DNA of 64,000 nt from Deltaproteobacteria bacterium (GTDB lineage Bacteria; Desulfobacterota; Desulfuromonadia; Geobacterales; JAJYBI01): positions 124,001-188,000 of the forward strand of contig JAJYBI010000001.1 in assembly GCA_021779095.1 (NCBI GenBank). Direction: 5' to 3'. Shown here piece after piece: positions 1 through 8,757 of this stretch. The position numbers and the translations under genes are program-made. The notes below the pieces were generated by a model that was given only the letters and a program-made list of their open reading frames with translations, was not told where the DNA came from and made no database searches. Position 1 is the first letter of the stretch; the number at the start of each line of letters is the position of its first letter.

Positions 1-1046
1 GTGTAGTGCGCCTCGGTCTCCCCCTCCCACGGGTGCAGCCCCTTGCCACTGCCGGCCGAATAGGTGTACCAGGAGTGGTCGACGTACTCGGCGACCTTCT
101 TCTGGTCCACCGGATAGACCTTCGAAAGGTCCTTCCCCAGCACGATGCCGGCGGGAAAGAACAGTGTGCCGTTAGCCGGGTCGGGGAACTCGCCGTAGGA
201 GAGGTAGTTGCCGACGCCGGCGCCGATCCCCGCCCACTCCTTGTAGAACGAGGCGACGGCCAGGAGGTCGGGGATGTACACCTTCTCCACGAAATCCCGC
301 GACTTCTTGATCAGCCGCCCGATCTCCGCCAGCTTGTCCGCATTGAGCGCATTCTGGGAATTCGGGTCCACCGGGATCGCCATCCCCCCCACGAGGAAGG
401 TCTGGGGATGGGGGTTCTTGCTGCCGAGGATGGCGTGTATCTTGATGACGTCCTTCTGCCACTCCAGCGCCTCCAGGTAGTGGGCGGTCGCCATCAGGTT
501 CGCCTCCGGCGGGAGCTTGTAGGCGGAGTGCCCCCAGTAGGCGTTGGCGAAGGGACCGAGGCGGCCCGTCTTGACGAACGCCGCGAGTCGATCCTGCACC
601 CCCTTGAAATAGGTGGCGGAGTTGAGCGGCCAGTCCGACAGGGACGCCGCCAGCGAGGCGGTCTTCGCCGGATCGGCCTTGAGTGCCGAGGTGATGTCTA
701 CCCAGTCCAGCGCATGGAGGTGATAGAAGTGGATCACGTGGTCCTGGATGTTCTGGGACCCGATGATGAGGTTGCGGATCAGCTCGGCGTTGGGAGGAAT
801 CTTGATGTTCAGGGCGTTTTCCACGCACCGGACCGACGCGATGGAGTGAACCGTGGTGCAGACACCGCAGAAGCGCTGGGTGAAATACCAGGCGTCCCGG
901 GGGTCCCGACCCTTGAGGATCTTTTCGATCCCGCGGAACATGGTACTCGAACTCCAGGCATCGGTGATCCGACCGCCGCTGACTTCGGCCTCGATGCGGA
1001 GATGTCCTTCAATCCGGGTAATCGGGTCAACGACTATCTTCGCCAT
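1..1046 (-). CDS. NiFe hydrogenase large subunit, C-terminus cut by window edge
   Basis: Catalytic large subunit of a membrane-associated, periplasm-facing uptake [NiFe] hydrogenase, which splits H2 at a Ni-Fe(CN)2CO centre. The protein opens with MAKIVVDPITRIEGH, the usual N-terminus of the family. The L1 nickel-ligand motif RFCGVC lies at residues 58-63 (Cys60 and Cys63). The C-terminal L2 motif and maturation site lie beyond the window, so about 348 residues are visible. The start is fixed by AGGAGG eight bases upstream. It follows the small-subunit gene by three bases, so the two are translated together. The direct small-large gene order, with no HybA/HybB genes between, resembles the Hya-type operon of Geobacter sulfurreducens as I recall it. 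The family call is firm; the subgroup is inferred. Confidence 0.95.
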   Translation of the reverse strand, partial: MAKIVVDPITRIEGHLRIEAEVSGGRITDAWSSSTMFRGIEKILKGRDPRDAWYFTQRFCGVCTTVHSIASVRCVENALNIKIPPNAELIRNLIIGSQNIQDHVIHFYHLHALDWVDITSALKADPAKTASLAASLSDWPLNSATYFKGVQDRLAAFVKTGRLGPFANAYWGHSAYKLPPEANLMATAHYLEALEWQKDVIKIHAILGSKNPHPQTFLVGGMAIPVDPNSQNALNADKLAEIGRLIKKSRDFVEKVYIPDLLAVASFYKEWAGIGAGVGNYLSYGEFPDPANGTLFFPAGIVLGKDLSKVYPVDQKKVAEYVDHSWYTYSAGSGKGLHPWEGETEAHY

Positions 1047-1049
1047 GGA

Positions 1050-2165
1050 TCAATCCTCCTTCGTTTCGTCAGACGTATCTTTGTGGCGCATCGCGCTGAC
1101 CACGCCATGGGCGCCGAACACCGCGGCAGTTGCCACCGCCACCCCGACCCCGATCCGGTCCGCCGTCTTTTCGATCCCGAAGCCGGGTACATGGGGAAGC
1201 CGGCGGTAGAACGGGGTCATGGTGTCCCAGAACTGCGGCTCCGAACAACCGGCGCAGCCGTGTCCCGACCCCACCGGCCAGCTCGTCTTCTCGTTGTACC
1301 GCTGGGTGGGACAGTTGTGGAACGTCTCCGGCCCCTTACACCCCATGTGGTAGAGGCAGTACCCGTTACGGTGCCCTTCGTCCCCCCACTTTTCCACGTA
1401 CTGCCCCGCGTCGAAGTGGGCCCGGCGTTCGCAGTTGTCGTGAATCCGCTTGCCGTAGGCGAAGAGCGGGCGCCCGATGGCGTCCAGTTCGGGGAGTTTG
1501 CCGAACACGAGGTAGTGCACGACCAGCGCCGACAGGTTGTCCGCGTTAAGCGGACATCCCGGCATGTTCACCACGGTGACACCGGGGACCGCATCCCGCA
1601 CACCGACGGCGCCGGTCGGGTTTGGCGCGGCGGCGGGAATGCCGCCGAAGCTCGCGCAGGTACCGACCGCGATGGTTGCCGCAGCGCCGCCGCATACCTC
1701 GCGCGCCCGGTCCAGTGCGGTCCGGCCGCCGACGCAGCAGTATACCCCGCCGTCCTTCATCGGGATCGCACCCTCCACGACGACGAGGTATTTCCCCTTC
1801 TCGTCCTTCAGCACCTTGTCGAGGTTCTCCTCCGCCAGGTGCCCGGCCGCCGCCATGATGGTCTCCGCGTAGTCCACCGACAGGATGTCCAGCACGATCT
1901 CGGCGACCGTCGGGTTGGCCGTCCGGAGGAGCGCCTCCGTATCGCCGGTGCAGCTCTGGTATTCGAGCCAGACCAGCGTCGGCCGTTTCACCTCGTCCAG
2001 CGCCCGGGCGACGCGTGGTGCAAAGGTCGCCGGCAGGGCGAGGGCCGCCGTCATTGCCGAACAGAACTTGAGAAAATCACGCCGGGAAACCCCACGCTCT
2101 TCGAGCAGCTGCGAGATGCTCGCCTGGCCGTTCCCGTTTCCATGCCCCCCACTATGCTCATCCAT
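1050..2165 (-). CDS. NiFe hydrogenase small subunit, Tat-exported
   Basis: Iron-sulfur electron-transfer subunit of the hydrogenase. The start at 2165 has AGGAGG upstream; a longer in-frame extension to 2237 lacks support. Residues 28-34 hold the twin-arginine motif SRRDFLK followed by a hydrophobic stretch to about residue 55. Cluster motifs follow: SCTGDTE (72-76 region), GTCASFGG, GCPLNADN, HDNCERR, CLYHMGCKG, NCPTQRYN and GHGCAGCSE. Near the C-terminus a hydrophobic segment with a charged tail probably anchors the protein. The second proximal-cluster cysteine (usual CTGC) is replaced by Asp75; the codon is GAT on the coding strand. Such a three-Cys one-Asp proximal cluster is known from actinobacterial-type oxygen-insensitive hydrogenases. 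The product is 371 residues. Confidence 0.95.
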   Translation of the reverse strand: MDEHSGGHGNGNGQASISQLLEERGVSRRDFLKFCSAMTAALALPATFAPRVARALDEVKRPTLVWLEYQSCTGDTEALLRTANPTVAEIVLDILSVDYAETIMAAAGHLAEENLDKVLKDEKGKYLVVVEGAIPMKDGGVYCCVGGRTALDRAREVCGGAAATIAVGTCASFGGIPAAAPNPTGAVGVRDAVPGVTVVNMPGCPLNADNLSALVVHYLVFGKLPELDAIGRPLFAYGKRIHDNCERRAHFDAGQYVEKWGDEGHRNGYCLYHMGCKGPETFHNCPTQRYNEKTSWPVGSGHGCAGCSEPQFWDTMTPFYRRLPHVPGFGIEKTADRIGVGVAVATAAVFGAHGVVSAMRHKDTSDETKED

Positions 2166-2216
2166 GCAAACCTCCTTTACCGCCGATCTGCACTGCCTGA
2201 CTCTCACCCGGACAGG

Positions 2217-2256
2217 GTATACCGGTTTACAATACACTGTTTTACTAATTTTGCAA
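2217..2256 (-). promoter_or_regulatory. Putative hydrogenase promoter with GTATAC palindrome
   Basis: On the minus strand, TTGCAA (2251-2256) and TATTGT (2229-2234) are separated by 16 bases, a fair sigma-70 match 50-90 bases upstream of the small-subunit start. The palindrome GGTATACC (2216-2223) lies six bases past the -10, where a repressor would block initiation. The same GTATAC core occurs near the nuo, atp and pckG starts. Confidence 0.5.
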
Positions 2257-2309
2257 CTATAGTTTTCCCTCTTGTCCCGACCCCCGGCTGCACCGCACCG
2301 CTCTGCAAC

Positions 2310-2343
2310 AAAAAAAGCGGTACGGGGAAGGCTCCCGTACCGC
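2310..2343 (-). terminator. Rho-independent terminator of pckG
   Basis: A perfect 10-bp stem (GCGGTACGGG at 2317-2326 with its complement at 2334-2343) is followed on the minus strand by seven T residues (complement of 2310-2316). It lies 30 bases past the pckG stop codon. Confidence 0.9.
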
Positions 2344-2372
2344 GATAGCCAAATTGGCCCAAAACAAGTCCG

Positions 2373-4226
2373 TTATTCGTTCCACCCCTCCGCATGGACC
2401 TCGCCGAGCTGTTCCCAGTGCTCCGGCGACCGCCAGAGGCTGGAGATGATCAGCTCCCGGATATGGAGGAACTCCTTCGGCAGCCGATCGCACATCTTGA
2501 TGAACAGCTCCTCGTGGGCAATGATCTCGTCCTTCCACAGATCCCGGTCGACGGAGGTGAGCTCCTTGAAACGTTCCCGGGAGATGTCGAGCCCCTCCCA
2601 GTCCATGTCGTCGTACCTCGGCATCCAGCCGAGCGGGCTCTCCACCGAAGCACCGCGGCCGTTGGCCCGGTCAACGATCCATTTGAGCACCCGCATGTTC
2701 TCGCCGTACCCCGGCCATATGAACCTGCCGTCGGCGTTCTTGCGAAACCAGTTGACGCTGAAGATGGGTGGCGGATTGGAGTTGATGCGGCCGAACTGGA
2801 GCCAGTGGTGGAAGTAGTCCGCCATGTGGTAGCCGCAGAACGGCAGCATGGCGAACGGGTCGCGGCGGACGGTGCCGACGGCACCGACCGCGGCGGCGGT
2901 GGTCTCGGAACCCATGGTGGCAGCCAGGTAGACGCCGTAGCTCCAGTTGAACGCCTGATAGACGAGCGGAATGGTGCTGCTGCGCCGGCCGCCGAAGACG
3001 AACGCCTTGATCGGCACCCCCTTCGGGTTCTCCCACTCCGGGTCGATGGAAGGACACTGGGACGCGGGGGAGGTGAAACGGGCGTTGGGGTGGGCGGCGG
3101 GGCGTCCGCACGCTGGGGTCCACGGATTCCCCTGCCAATCGGTCAGCTCGGTGGGAGGCTCGTCGGTCATCCCCTCCCACCATACGTCACCGTCGGGGGT
3201 CAGGGCGACGTTGGTGAAGATCGTATTGGCGGCGCAGGAGGCCATGGCGTTGGGGTTGGTTGTGACGTTGGTGCCGGGGGCGACGCCGAAATAGCCGTAC
3301 TCGGGGTTGATGGCGTACAGCCTGCCGTCGGCGGCGGGCTTGATCCAGGCGATGTCGTCCCCGACGGTGGTGACCTTCCACCCCTTCTCCCTGAACGGCC
3401 CGGGGGGAATCAGCATGGCGAAGTTCGTCTTGCCGCAGGCGCTCGGGAAGGCAGCCCCCAGGTAGGTCTTCTCGCCCGTGGGGGACTCCACCCCCAGGAT
3501 CAGCATATGCTCCGCCAGCCACCCCTCGTCGAACCCGATCTTGGAGGCGATCCTGAGCGCCAGGCACTTCTTGCCCAGGAGCGCGTTGCCGCCGTACCCG
3601 CTGCCGTACGACCAGATGGAGCGCTCTTCCGGGAAATGCACGATGTACTTTTCCGGGTTGCATGGCCAGGGAACATCCTCCCGGCCCGGTGCCAGCGGGG
3701 CGCCGACGGAATGGAGACAGGGGATGAACTCGCCGTCCCCGAGCAGGTCCAGCACCTTCTTCCCCATCCGGGTCATGATCCGCATGTTGACGACGACGTA
3801 AGGGGAATCGGAGATCTCGATGCCGATCTTCGCGATGTTGGAGCCGAGCGGTCCCATGCTGAAGGGGATGACGTACATGGTCCGGCCGCGCATGCACCCG
3901 GTAAAGAGCCTCGTGAGGGTCTCCTTCATCTCTTTGGGGTGCACCCAGTTGTTGGTCGGGCCGGCGTCGTGGGGCGAGATGCTGCAGATGAAGGTGCGGT
4001 CCTCGACCCGAGCCACGTCGCTGGGGTCGGACCAGGCGAGGTAGCTGTTGGGGCGCCTCTCGCCGTTCAGGCGACGCAGGGTTCCCGCCTCCACCATCTG
4101 GGCGCACAGCCGGTCGTACTCCTCCTGGGAGCCGTCACACCAGTGGATCCGGTCAGGTTCGCACAGCGAGGCCACCTCTTCCACCCATTTCAACAGCCGT
4201 TCGTTCTTCGGAACATCGAAACTCAT
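2373..4226 (-). CDS. pckG: Phosphoenolpyruvate carboxykinase (GTP)
   Basis: Converts oxaloacetate plus GTP to PEP, CO2 and GDP in the cytoplasm, the gluconeogenic exit from the TCA cycle during growth on acetate or other organic acids. The protein is 617 residues, the normal length of the GTP-dependent family. The family P-loop FPSACGKTN lies near residue 280, and [10 protein letters not shown] and [12 protein letters not shown] are further active-site blocks of the GTP-type enzyme. It is a single-gene unit with terminators on both sides. A 14-base palindrome 112 bases upstream of the start may be an operator. PEP carboxylase and a PPDK/PEP synthase regulator elsewhere in the window act at the same metabolic node. 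Confidence 0.96.
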   Translation of the reverse strand: MSFDVPKNERLLKWVEEVASLCEPDRIHWCDGSQEEYDRLCAQMVEAGTLRRLNGERRPNSYLAWSDPSDVARVEDRTFICSISPHDAGPTNNWVHPKEMKETLTRLFTGCMRGRTMYVIPFSMGPLGSNIAKIGIEISDSPYVVVNMRIMTRMGKKVLDLLGDGEFIPCLHSVGAPLAPGREDVPWPCNPEKYIVHFPEERSIWSYGSGYGGNALLGKKCLALRIASKIGFDEGWLAEHMLILGVESPTGEKTYLGAAFPSACGKTNFAMLIPPGPFREKGWKVTTVGDDIAWIKPAADGRLYAINPEYGYFGVAPGTNVTTNPNAMASCAANTIFTNVALTPDGDVWWEGMTDEPPTELTDWQGNPWTPACGRPAAHPNARFTSPASQCPSIDPEWENPKGVPIKAFVFGGRRSSTIPLVYQAFNWSYGVYLAATMGSETTAAAVGAVGTVRRDPFAMLPFCGYHMADYFHHWLQFGRINSNPPPIFSVNWFRKNADGRFIWPGYGENMRVLKWIVDRANGRGASVESPLGWMPRYDDMDWEGLDISRERFKELTSVDRDLWKDEIIAHEELFIKMCDRLPKEFLHIRELIISSLWRSPEHWEQLGEVHAEGWNE

Positions 4227-4337
4227 GCCACATTCCCCCCAGCGGTCGTGAAGTCGAATACCTGTGCAGTTGTCCGGCTGCCTGACCGATACATCGGCGA
4301 AAAATGCCGGCGGACCGACGGCTTACCGGTCACAGGA

Positions 4338-4351
4338 TTCCGTATACGGAA
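4338..4351. promoter_or_regulatory. 14-base perfect palindrome upstream of pckG
   Basis: TTCCGTATACGGAA is a perfect inverted repeat centred on GTATAC, 112-125 bases upstream of the pckG start in a 200-base AT-richer gap. On the minus strand, TTGTCA with a weak ATAAAT 17 bases on may form the promoter just upstream of it. Its symmetry suggests a dimeric repressor site. Confidence 0.45.
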
Positions 4352-4423
4352 CGTAGCACAAAACTGTTTTAAAGTGAATAAATTTATGTAGTCTCGATAA
4401 AATTTGACAAGTGCGAACCGCAT

Positions 4424-4456
4424 AAAAGAACAGCCGCACATCGGAATGTGCGGCTG
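4424..4456 (-). terminator. Terminator of the aminotransferase gene
   Basis: An 11-bp perfect stem (CAGCCGCACAT at 4431-4441 with 4446-4456) and a four-base loop, followed on the minus strand by TTCTTTT. It lies 25 bases past the aminotransferase stop. Confidence 0.85.
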
Positions 4457-4481
4457 TTTGACCGGTATCGGAACGGTGTTA

Positions 4482-5792
4482 TCAGTATGAGGAGTTCAGG
4501 TATTCCTTGATCTTCTGCGCCAGGGTCCCGTAGATCCGTTCGCACTCCTTCTCGTTGCGCTCCAGCAGGGTAACCCGGAAACCCTGGAGAGAGGTGTTGA
4601 ACGACGAGAGGGGGACGGTGCAGATGCCGGTATGGGCGAGGACGTAGTAGACGAACCGCTTGTCGGGCGATACCCCCGGGGCGTTGACGAGCGATTCCAC
4701 CAGTTCGCGCACCTCGGCGTTCTCGATAGGGAGGCTCTGCCTGTCGTTCAAAAGCCCCTCCGCGAAGGCCACCGCCATGTAGAACGCGCCGTTCGTCCGG
4801 TTTACCTGGAGCCCCGGCACCTCCTTCAGGCAGTTGTAGGTGATGGTGCTCATCCGCTCGTACCGGTCGATCCGTTCCTTCAGATATACCGGGTACTCGG
4901 GATGGGTCATGATCGCCGGGATCACCTTCTGGGGGAGCGTCGTGGAGCAGACCTCGTTCATCTTGGAGGAGAGAATGGAGTTCACGTACTTCTGGAACCG
5001 CACGTCCCTGTCGTAGTTGTACACCTCGATCCAGCCGCACCGGGAGCCGGGCCAGGGGAGCTCCTTGGAGATCCCCTTCATGGCGATGGCCGGCACATCC
5101 CCCACCACGTCCGACAGCGGCACGGTCCGCTGGCCGTTGTACACGACGTTGTTGTAGACCTCGTCGGCGATGATGAACAGGTCGAACTCCCGGGCGATCG
5201 CCACGATCCGGCGGAGCGTCTCCTCCGGATAGACCATGCCGGTGGGGTTGTCCGGGTTGATGAACATGATGCCGCTGATCTGCGGGTTGTACCGCACATG
5301 GTTGCGCAGGTCCTCCAGGTCCGGGTACCAGTTGTCGTCGGGGCGCAGCTGGTAGCAGACCGGCAGCGCACCGGCATGGGTCGACTCGCCGAGGGAGTGG
5401 GTCGTGTAGGTGGGGGACGGCATGAGAACCCGGCACTCCTTGCGCAGGTTGCCGTACACCTTGGCGATGGCATCCCCGAGGCCGTTGAAGAAGATGATGT
5501 CGTCGGGGGTGATCTGCGTCCCTCCCCGCCGGTTCGTGAGCGTGCAGATAAACTCGCGCGTCTCCAGCACGCCGCGGGTGGGGCAGTACCCGTAGGTGTC
5601 GTTCTTCATCGCCTCGTCGGCGACGATCCGCTTCATCCAGAGCGGAATCTCCTCACCCTTTACGATGGGATCGCCGATGTTTTCCCAGTTGATGGTAACA
5701 CCGCGTTTCTGAAGCTTTTCCGCGACGTTGACGATGTTCCGGATTTCGTAGGTGAGTTCGCCGCTGCCGGGGATGACAATGTCGTTACGCAT
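4482..5792 (-). CDS. PLP-dependent class I aminotransferase
   Basis: Fold-type I aminotransferase, probably for an aspartate-, alanine- or aromatic-type substrate, which the sequence alone does not fix. The product is 436 residues. NPDNPTGMVYP and IIADEVYNNVVY are the PLP-binding blocks, and SKELPWPGSRCGW contains the Schiff-base lysine with the conserved downstream arginine. The start MRNDIV is chosen because GGAGG sits nine bases upstream; the longer in-frame start at 5855 would run through the terminator of the preceding gene. It sits alone between two terminators. The N-terminal segment (TINWENIGDPIVKGEEIP) matches the proteobacterial aspartate aminotransferase-like branch. Confidence 0.88.
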   Translation of the reverse strand: MRNDIVIPGSGELTYEIRNIVNVAEKLQKRGVTINWENIGDPIVKGEEIPLWMKRIVADEAMKNDTYGYCPTRGVLETREFICTLTNRRGGTQITPDDIIFFNGLGDAIAKVYGNLRKECRVLMPSPTYTTHSLGESTHAGALPVCYQLRPDDNWYPDLEDLRNHVRYNPQISGIMFINPDNPTGMVYPEETLRRIVAIAREFDLFIIADEVYNNVVYNGQRTVPLSDVVGDVPAIAMKGISKELPWPGSRCGWIEVYNYDRDVRFQKYVNSILSSKMNEVCSTTLPQKVIPAIMTHPEYPVYLKERIDRYERMSTITYNCLKEVPGLQVNRTNGAFYMAVAFAEGLLNDRQSLPIENAEVRELVESLVNAPGVSPDKRFVYYVLAHTGICTVPLSSFNTSLQGFRVTLLERNEKECERIYGTLAQKIKEYLNSSY

Positions 5793-5831
5793 GGAGCCTC
5801 CGCTCTGCCGGTTGATATGAAACCAGAATGT

Positions 5832-5860
5832 AAAAAGGCCGCGGGAAACTCCCACGGCCT
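5832..5860 (-). terminator. Terminator after the SH3-like protein gene
   Basis: An 11-bp stem with one mismatch (AGGCCGCGGGA, 5836-5846, with 5850-5860) runs into five T residues on the minus strand. It serves the genes at 6016-7007 and argues against an aminotransferase start farther upstream than 5792. Confidence 0.8.
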
Positions 5861-6015
5861 GTGTCTGATACGGTTGTATCGCTTATCGGGCAGCGGGCGG
5901 ACCTGCGGCGTTCAACGCCGCTGCGCTTCTAGCTCGTGCCGATGCCTGCGATATGATGACGGTGCTGTTTCGCATGTTGATCGAATACCACAGACATCAC
6001 CGACAAGTCAACGCA

Positions 6016-6645
6016 TTAGTTGGGAAATCTGTCCCGCACCTGCACCAGAAAACGGCCGTCCGCGTCCCGCCACTTGAGCCACCCGACGGCACTTCCGCCC
6101 ACGAGCACCTGGACCCAGCTCTCCTGCGCCCGGATGATCCGCATCTCCTTGTTCTGCAGGGGGATGTCGATGACGGGAGCGGTTACGGACGGTGCACCGT
6201 ACAGCCGGGCATCCTGAGGCTTGATGCCGGGGAGAAGCCGCGCCACCCGCCCCTTGAGCCAGCTCTCCCAGGAGGCGTACTCCCAGCTGCGTTGCCGCTC
6301 GACCCACCCCTCGCGACCGGCTTCGTCGTAGGCGATGAGCAGCCAGTCCGATTTCTTCTTCAGCACGGCGACCACCGGTGCCGTTTCCGCCGTCTGGACC
6401 ACCGCCGTCAGCGCGGGGAGGGACGACGTCCGCTTCGTCGCGATCCGTTGCAGTCCCGGCTCGTCGTACAGCATCAGCGTATCGACGGTGATGTCGGGAT
6501 TCAGGCTCCGTATGACCAGCACGCCGATGCCGGCCATGGGCCGGGGGGAGACGGCGGCGAAAGACGATGCGGCGCCCCGCGCCAGCAGCACGACCGCAAC
6601 AACCGCCAGCACGCACCGCATTTTTTTCAGGGAGAATTTCACCAT
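6016..6645 (-). CDS. Exported protein with SH3-like domains
   Basis: The 209-residue product begins with a basic stretch and a hydrophobic signal segment (VLAVVAVVLLARGAASSFA, ending near residue 30), so it is probably periplasmic. The rest holds two SH3-like modules: one around KKKSDWLLIAYDEAGREGWVE, one around ESWVQVLVGGSAVGWLKW. Such modules usually bind cell-wall or protein partners. The start at 6645 is taken because the signal peptide begins there; an upstream in-frame extension to 6720 overlaps the VOC gene and is arginine- and glycine-rich. It follows the VOC gene by 11 bases and may be co-transcribed with it. No catalytic motif is visible. Confidence 0.7.
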   Translation of the reverse strand: MVKFSLKKMRCVLAVVAVVLLARGAASSFAAVSPRPMAGIGVLVIRSLNPDITVDTLMLYDEPGLQRIATKRTSSLPALTAVVQTAETAPVVAVLKKKSDWLLIAYDEAGREGWVERQRSWEYASWESWLKGRVARLLPGIKPQDARLYGAPSVTAPVIDIPLQNKEMRIIRAQESWVQVLVGGSAVGWLKWRDADGRFLVQVRDRFPN

Positions 6646-6656
6646 GCCACCTGTTC

Positions 6657-7007
6657 CTAGACGTCCACGAGCGCGATCTGGTTCCCGTCGGGGTCGGCGA
6701 CCACCGCCATCTTCCCCCACGGCGAGCGTTCCAGCGGCTCGGGGAACCGGACGCCGGATGCGGAAAGCCGCGCGCAGAGCGTGTCCAGGTCATCCACCCG
6801 CAGGGTGATCCCCGTATGCCGTCCCACGAGCTTCCGTGCGTCCTCGTGGAGCGCGAGTGCGACCCCCAGCCGGGTCTCCCCGCCGAAGAACTCCAGCAGC
6901 GCCGGGCTCTCCTGCTGCAGCGGCAGGCCGAGCTGCTCCGCATAGAACCGTTTCGCACGCTCCAGATCGGTGACGAACAGCACCACGTTCTTCAAAGCAA
7001 TGGACAT
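6657..7007 (-). CDS. VOC family (glyoxalase/bleomycin-resistance fold) protein
   Basis: A 116-residue single-domain VOC protein. KNVVLFVTDLERAKRFYAEQLG at the N-terminus and VVADPDGNQIALVDV at the C-terminus are the paired strands that carry metal ligands in this superfamily. GRHTGITLRVDDLD marks the second half. Members act as glyoxalases, dioxygenases or drug-binding proteins; nothing here fixes the substrate. It is first of a two-gene unit with the SH3-like protein. Confidence 0.8.
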   Translation of the reverse strand: MSIALKNVVLFVTDLERAKRFYAEQLGLPLQQESPALLEFFGGETRLGVALALHEDARKLVGRHTGITLRVDDLDTLCARLSASGVRFPEPLERSPWGKMAVVADPDGNQIALVDV

Positions 7008-7186
7008 GCTCCCCCCTCACGTCAGCCTCTCGGCAGTAGTACCAGATTCTCCACTCCCGGCGCAACCGCGAATACGGCCCCAGGAATCTCAACACGGCCC
7101 TATCTCACGCAACGCCGCAACGAACGTAACGGCACCCGAACCTTACGCCCATACGCCCACGTCGCGTGAGAGCGTTTTCCCGGGAT

Positions 7187-7218
7187 AAAAAAGCCCCTCC
7201 GGACGCTTCCGGAGGGGC
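7187..7218 (-). terminator. Terminator of the nuo operon
   Basis: An 11-bp perfect stem (GCCCCTCCGGA, 7193-7203, with 7208-7218) followed on the minus strand by six T residues, 26 bases past the nuoN stop. The remaining 180 bases up to the VOC start contain no gene or clear signal. Confidence 0.9.
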
Positions 7219-7244
7219 CGTGGCCAGCGGGGACCACTGATCCG

Positions 7245-8705
7245 TTACAGAAGCGCCTTCTGCGCCAGGTCGAAGACGAACGAGGGGACGATGCCGGGAA
7301 TCAGCACCCCCGCTGCCGACACGGCGATGCAGAGCATGAACGCCGGGGTGACCCGCATCCAGTCGAACTCCTCCACCGGGTTCTTCATGTACATGAACAC
7401 CATGACCCGCAGGTAGTAGTAGACGGAGGCGGCGCTGTTCAGGACCCCGATGATGGCGAGCCAGGTGTACCCCGCCTTGATGGCGCCGGAGAAGAGGTAG
7501 AACTTGCCGATGAAGCCGGCGGTGGGGGGCATCCCGGCCAGCGAGAAGAGGAAGAGGGACATGGCGAGCCCCAGGACCGGGTGCTTGAAGCCGAAGCCGG
7601 CGTAGTCGGAGACGTTCAGGTTCGCCTCCCCCTTCTTGCCGGTGAGGATGATGATGGCGAAGGCGCCGATGTTCATGAAGGCGTAGGAGAGGAGGTAGAA
7701 CATGATCCCCGCGAGCCCCACCCCGTTGCCGGCGGTGAACCCCACCAGGGCGTACCCCGCGTGGGCGATGGAGGAGTAGGCGAGCATCCGCTTGATGTTG
7801 TCCTGGGAGAGGGCGATGATGTTGCCGATCGTCATGGTGAGAACGGCGAGTATCCAGATGAGGTCGGTCCAGTCCGCCTTCAGGGTCGGGAATACCGAGA
7901 CGAACACCCGCAGGAACGCCGCGAAACCCGCCGCCTTGGGTCCGGCGGACATGAACGCCGTCATGGGGGTGGGTGACCCCTCGTACACGTCGGGGGTCCA
8001 CATATGGAACGGCGCCGCCGCGATCTTGAACGAAAAGCCGACCCCCATGAGGAGCATCCCCGCGAGGAAGTAGACGTTGGCGCCGGCCACGCCGTTGTCG
8101 ACCACGTAGGATGCGATGTTGGCGACCTTGGTCGTGCCGGTGGCCCCGTAGGTGAGCGCCATGCCGTACAAGAGAAAGCCGGTGGAGAAGGCCCCCAAGA
8201 GGAAGTACTTGAGCCCCGCCTCGTTGGACCTGAGGCTCCCGCGGTTGAAGCCGGCCAGCACGTACAGCGACACCGACAGCACCTCCAGCCCGAGGAAGAT
8301 GGTCATGAGGTCGGTGCCGGCCGCCATGAGCATCATCCCCACGGTGGCGAACAGCATCAGCGGGTAGATCTCCCCCTGGTTGCACTCCTCGCGCTGCAGG
8401 TACTGGTCGGTGATGAGGACGGTGAGCGCCGCGGAGACGAGGACGATCCCCTTGAAGAAGAGGGAAAAGTTGTCCTGCTGCACGGCGCCGGCGAACCCCA
8501 TCTGCACCTCGACCGGCTGGTTCCAGCCGATGGCGACGAAGTACCCCGTCGCGACGATACCCGCCAGGCTCAGGTAGCCCAGGTACCCCTTCTGCTCGCC
8601 CGGCACGAAGACGTTGAGCATAAGCAGCACCATCGCCACGACGGAGAGGATCATCTCCGGCATGATCGGCGCGAAATTGATTGCGGGCATTGCGATATGT
8701 TCCAT
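7245..8705 (-). CDS. nuoN: NADH-quinone oxidoreductase subunit N
   Basis: Antiporter-like membrane subunit of complex I, one of three proton-translocating modules (L, M, N). The 486-residue product is almost entirely hydrophobic helices, with the family block containing MWTPDVYEGSPTPMTAF and buried lysine and glutamate residues. The start at 8705 has GGAGG eight bases upstream. It is the last gene of the operon and is followed by a strong terminator. Confidence 0.95.
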   Translation of the reverse strand: MEHIAMPAINFAPIMPEMILSVVAMVLLMLNVFVPGEQKGYLGYLSLAGIVATGYFVAIGWNQPVEVQMGFAGAVQQDNFSLFFKGIVLVSAALTVLITDQYLQREECNQGEIYPLMLFATVGMMLMAAGTDLMTIFLGLEVLSVSLYVLAGFNRGSLRSNEAGLKYFLLGAFSTGFLLYGMALTYGATGTTKVANIASYVVDNGVAGANVYFLAGMLLMGVGFSFKIAAAPFHMWTPDVYEGSPTPMTAFMSAGPKAAGFAAFLRVFVSVFPTLKADWTDLIWILAVLTMTIGNIIALSQDNIKRMLAYSSIAHAGYALVGFTAGNGVGLAGIMFYLLSYAFMNIGAFAIIILTGKKGEANLNVSDYAGFGFKHPVLGLAMSLFLFSLAGMPPTAGFIGKFYLFSGAIKAGYTWLAIIGVLNSAASVYYYLRVMVFMYMKNPVEEFDWMRVTPAFMLCIAVSAAGVLIPGIVPSFVFDLAQKALL

Positions 8706-8757
8706 CAGAAAATCCTCCGGGATACGGTTCTCAACGGGTTGCCGCTACAACTGCCCG

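Noticed and set aside
4223..4441. Small 72-codon ORF on the minus strand upstream of pckG
   Set aside because: It spans the pckG promoter region and the aminotransferase terminator and has no ribosome site or recognisable domain.
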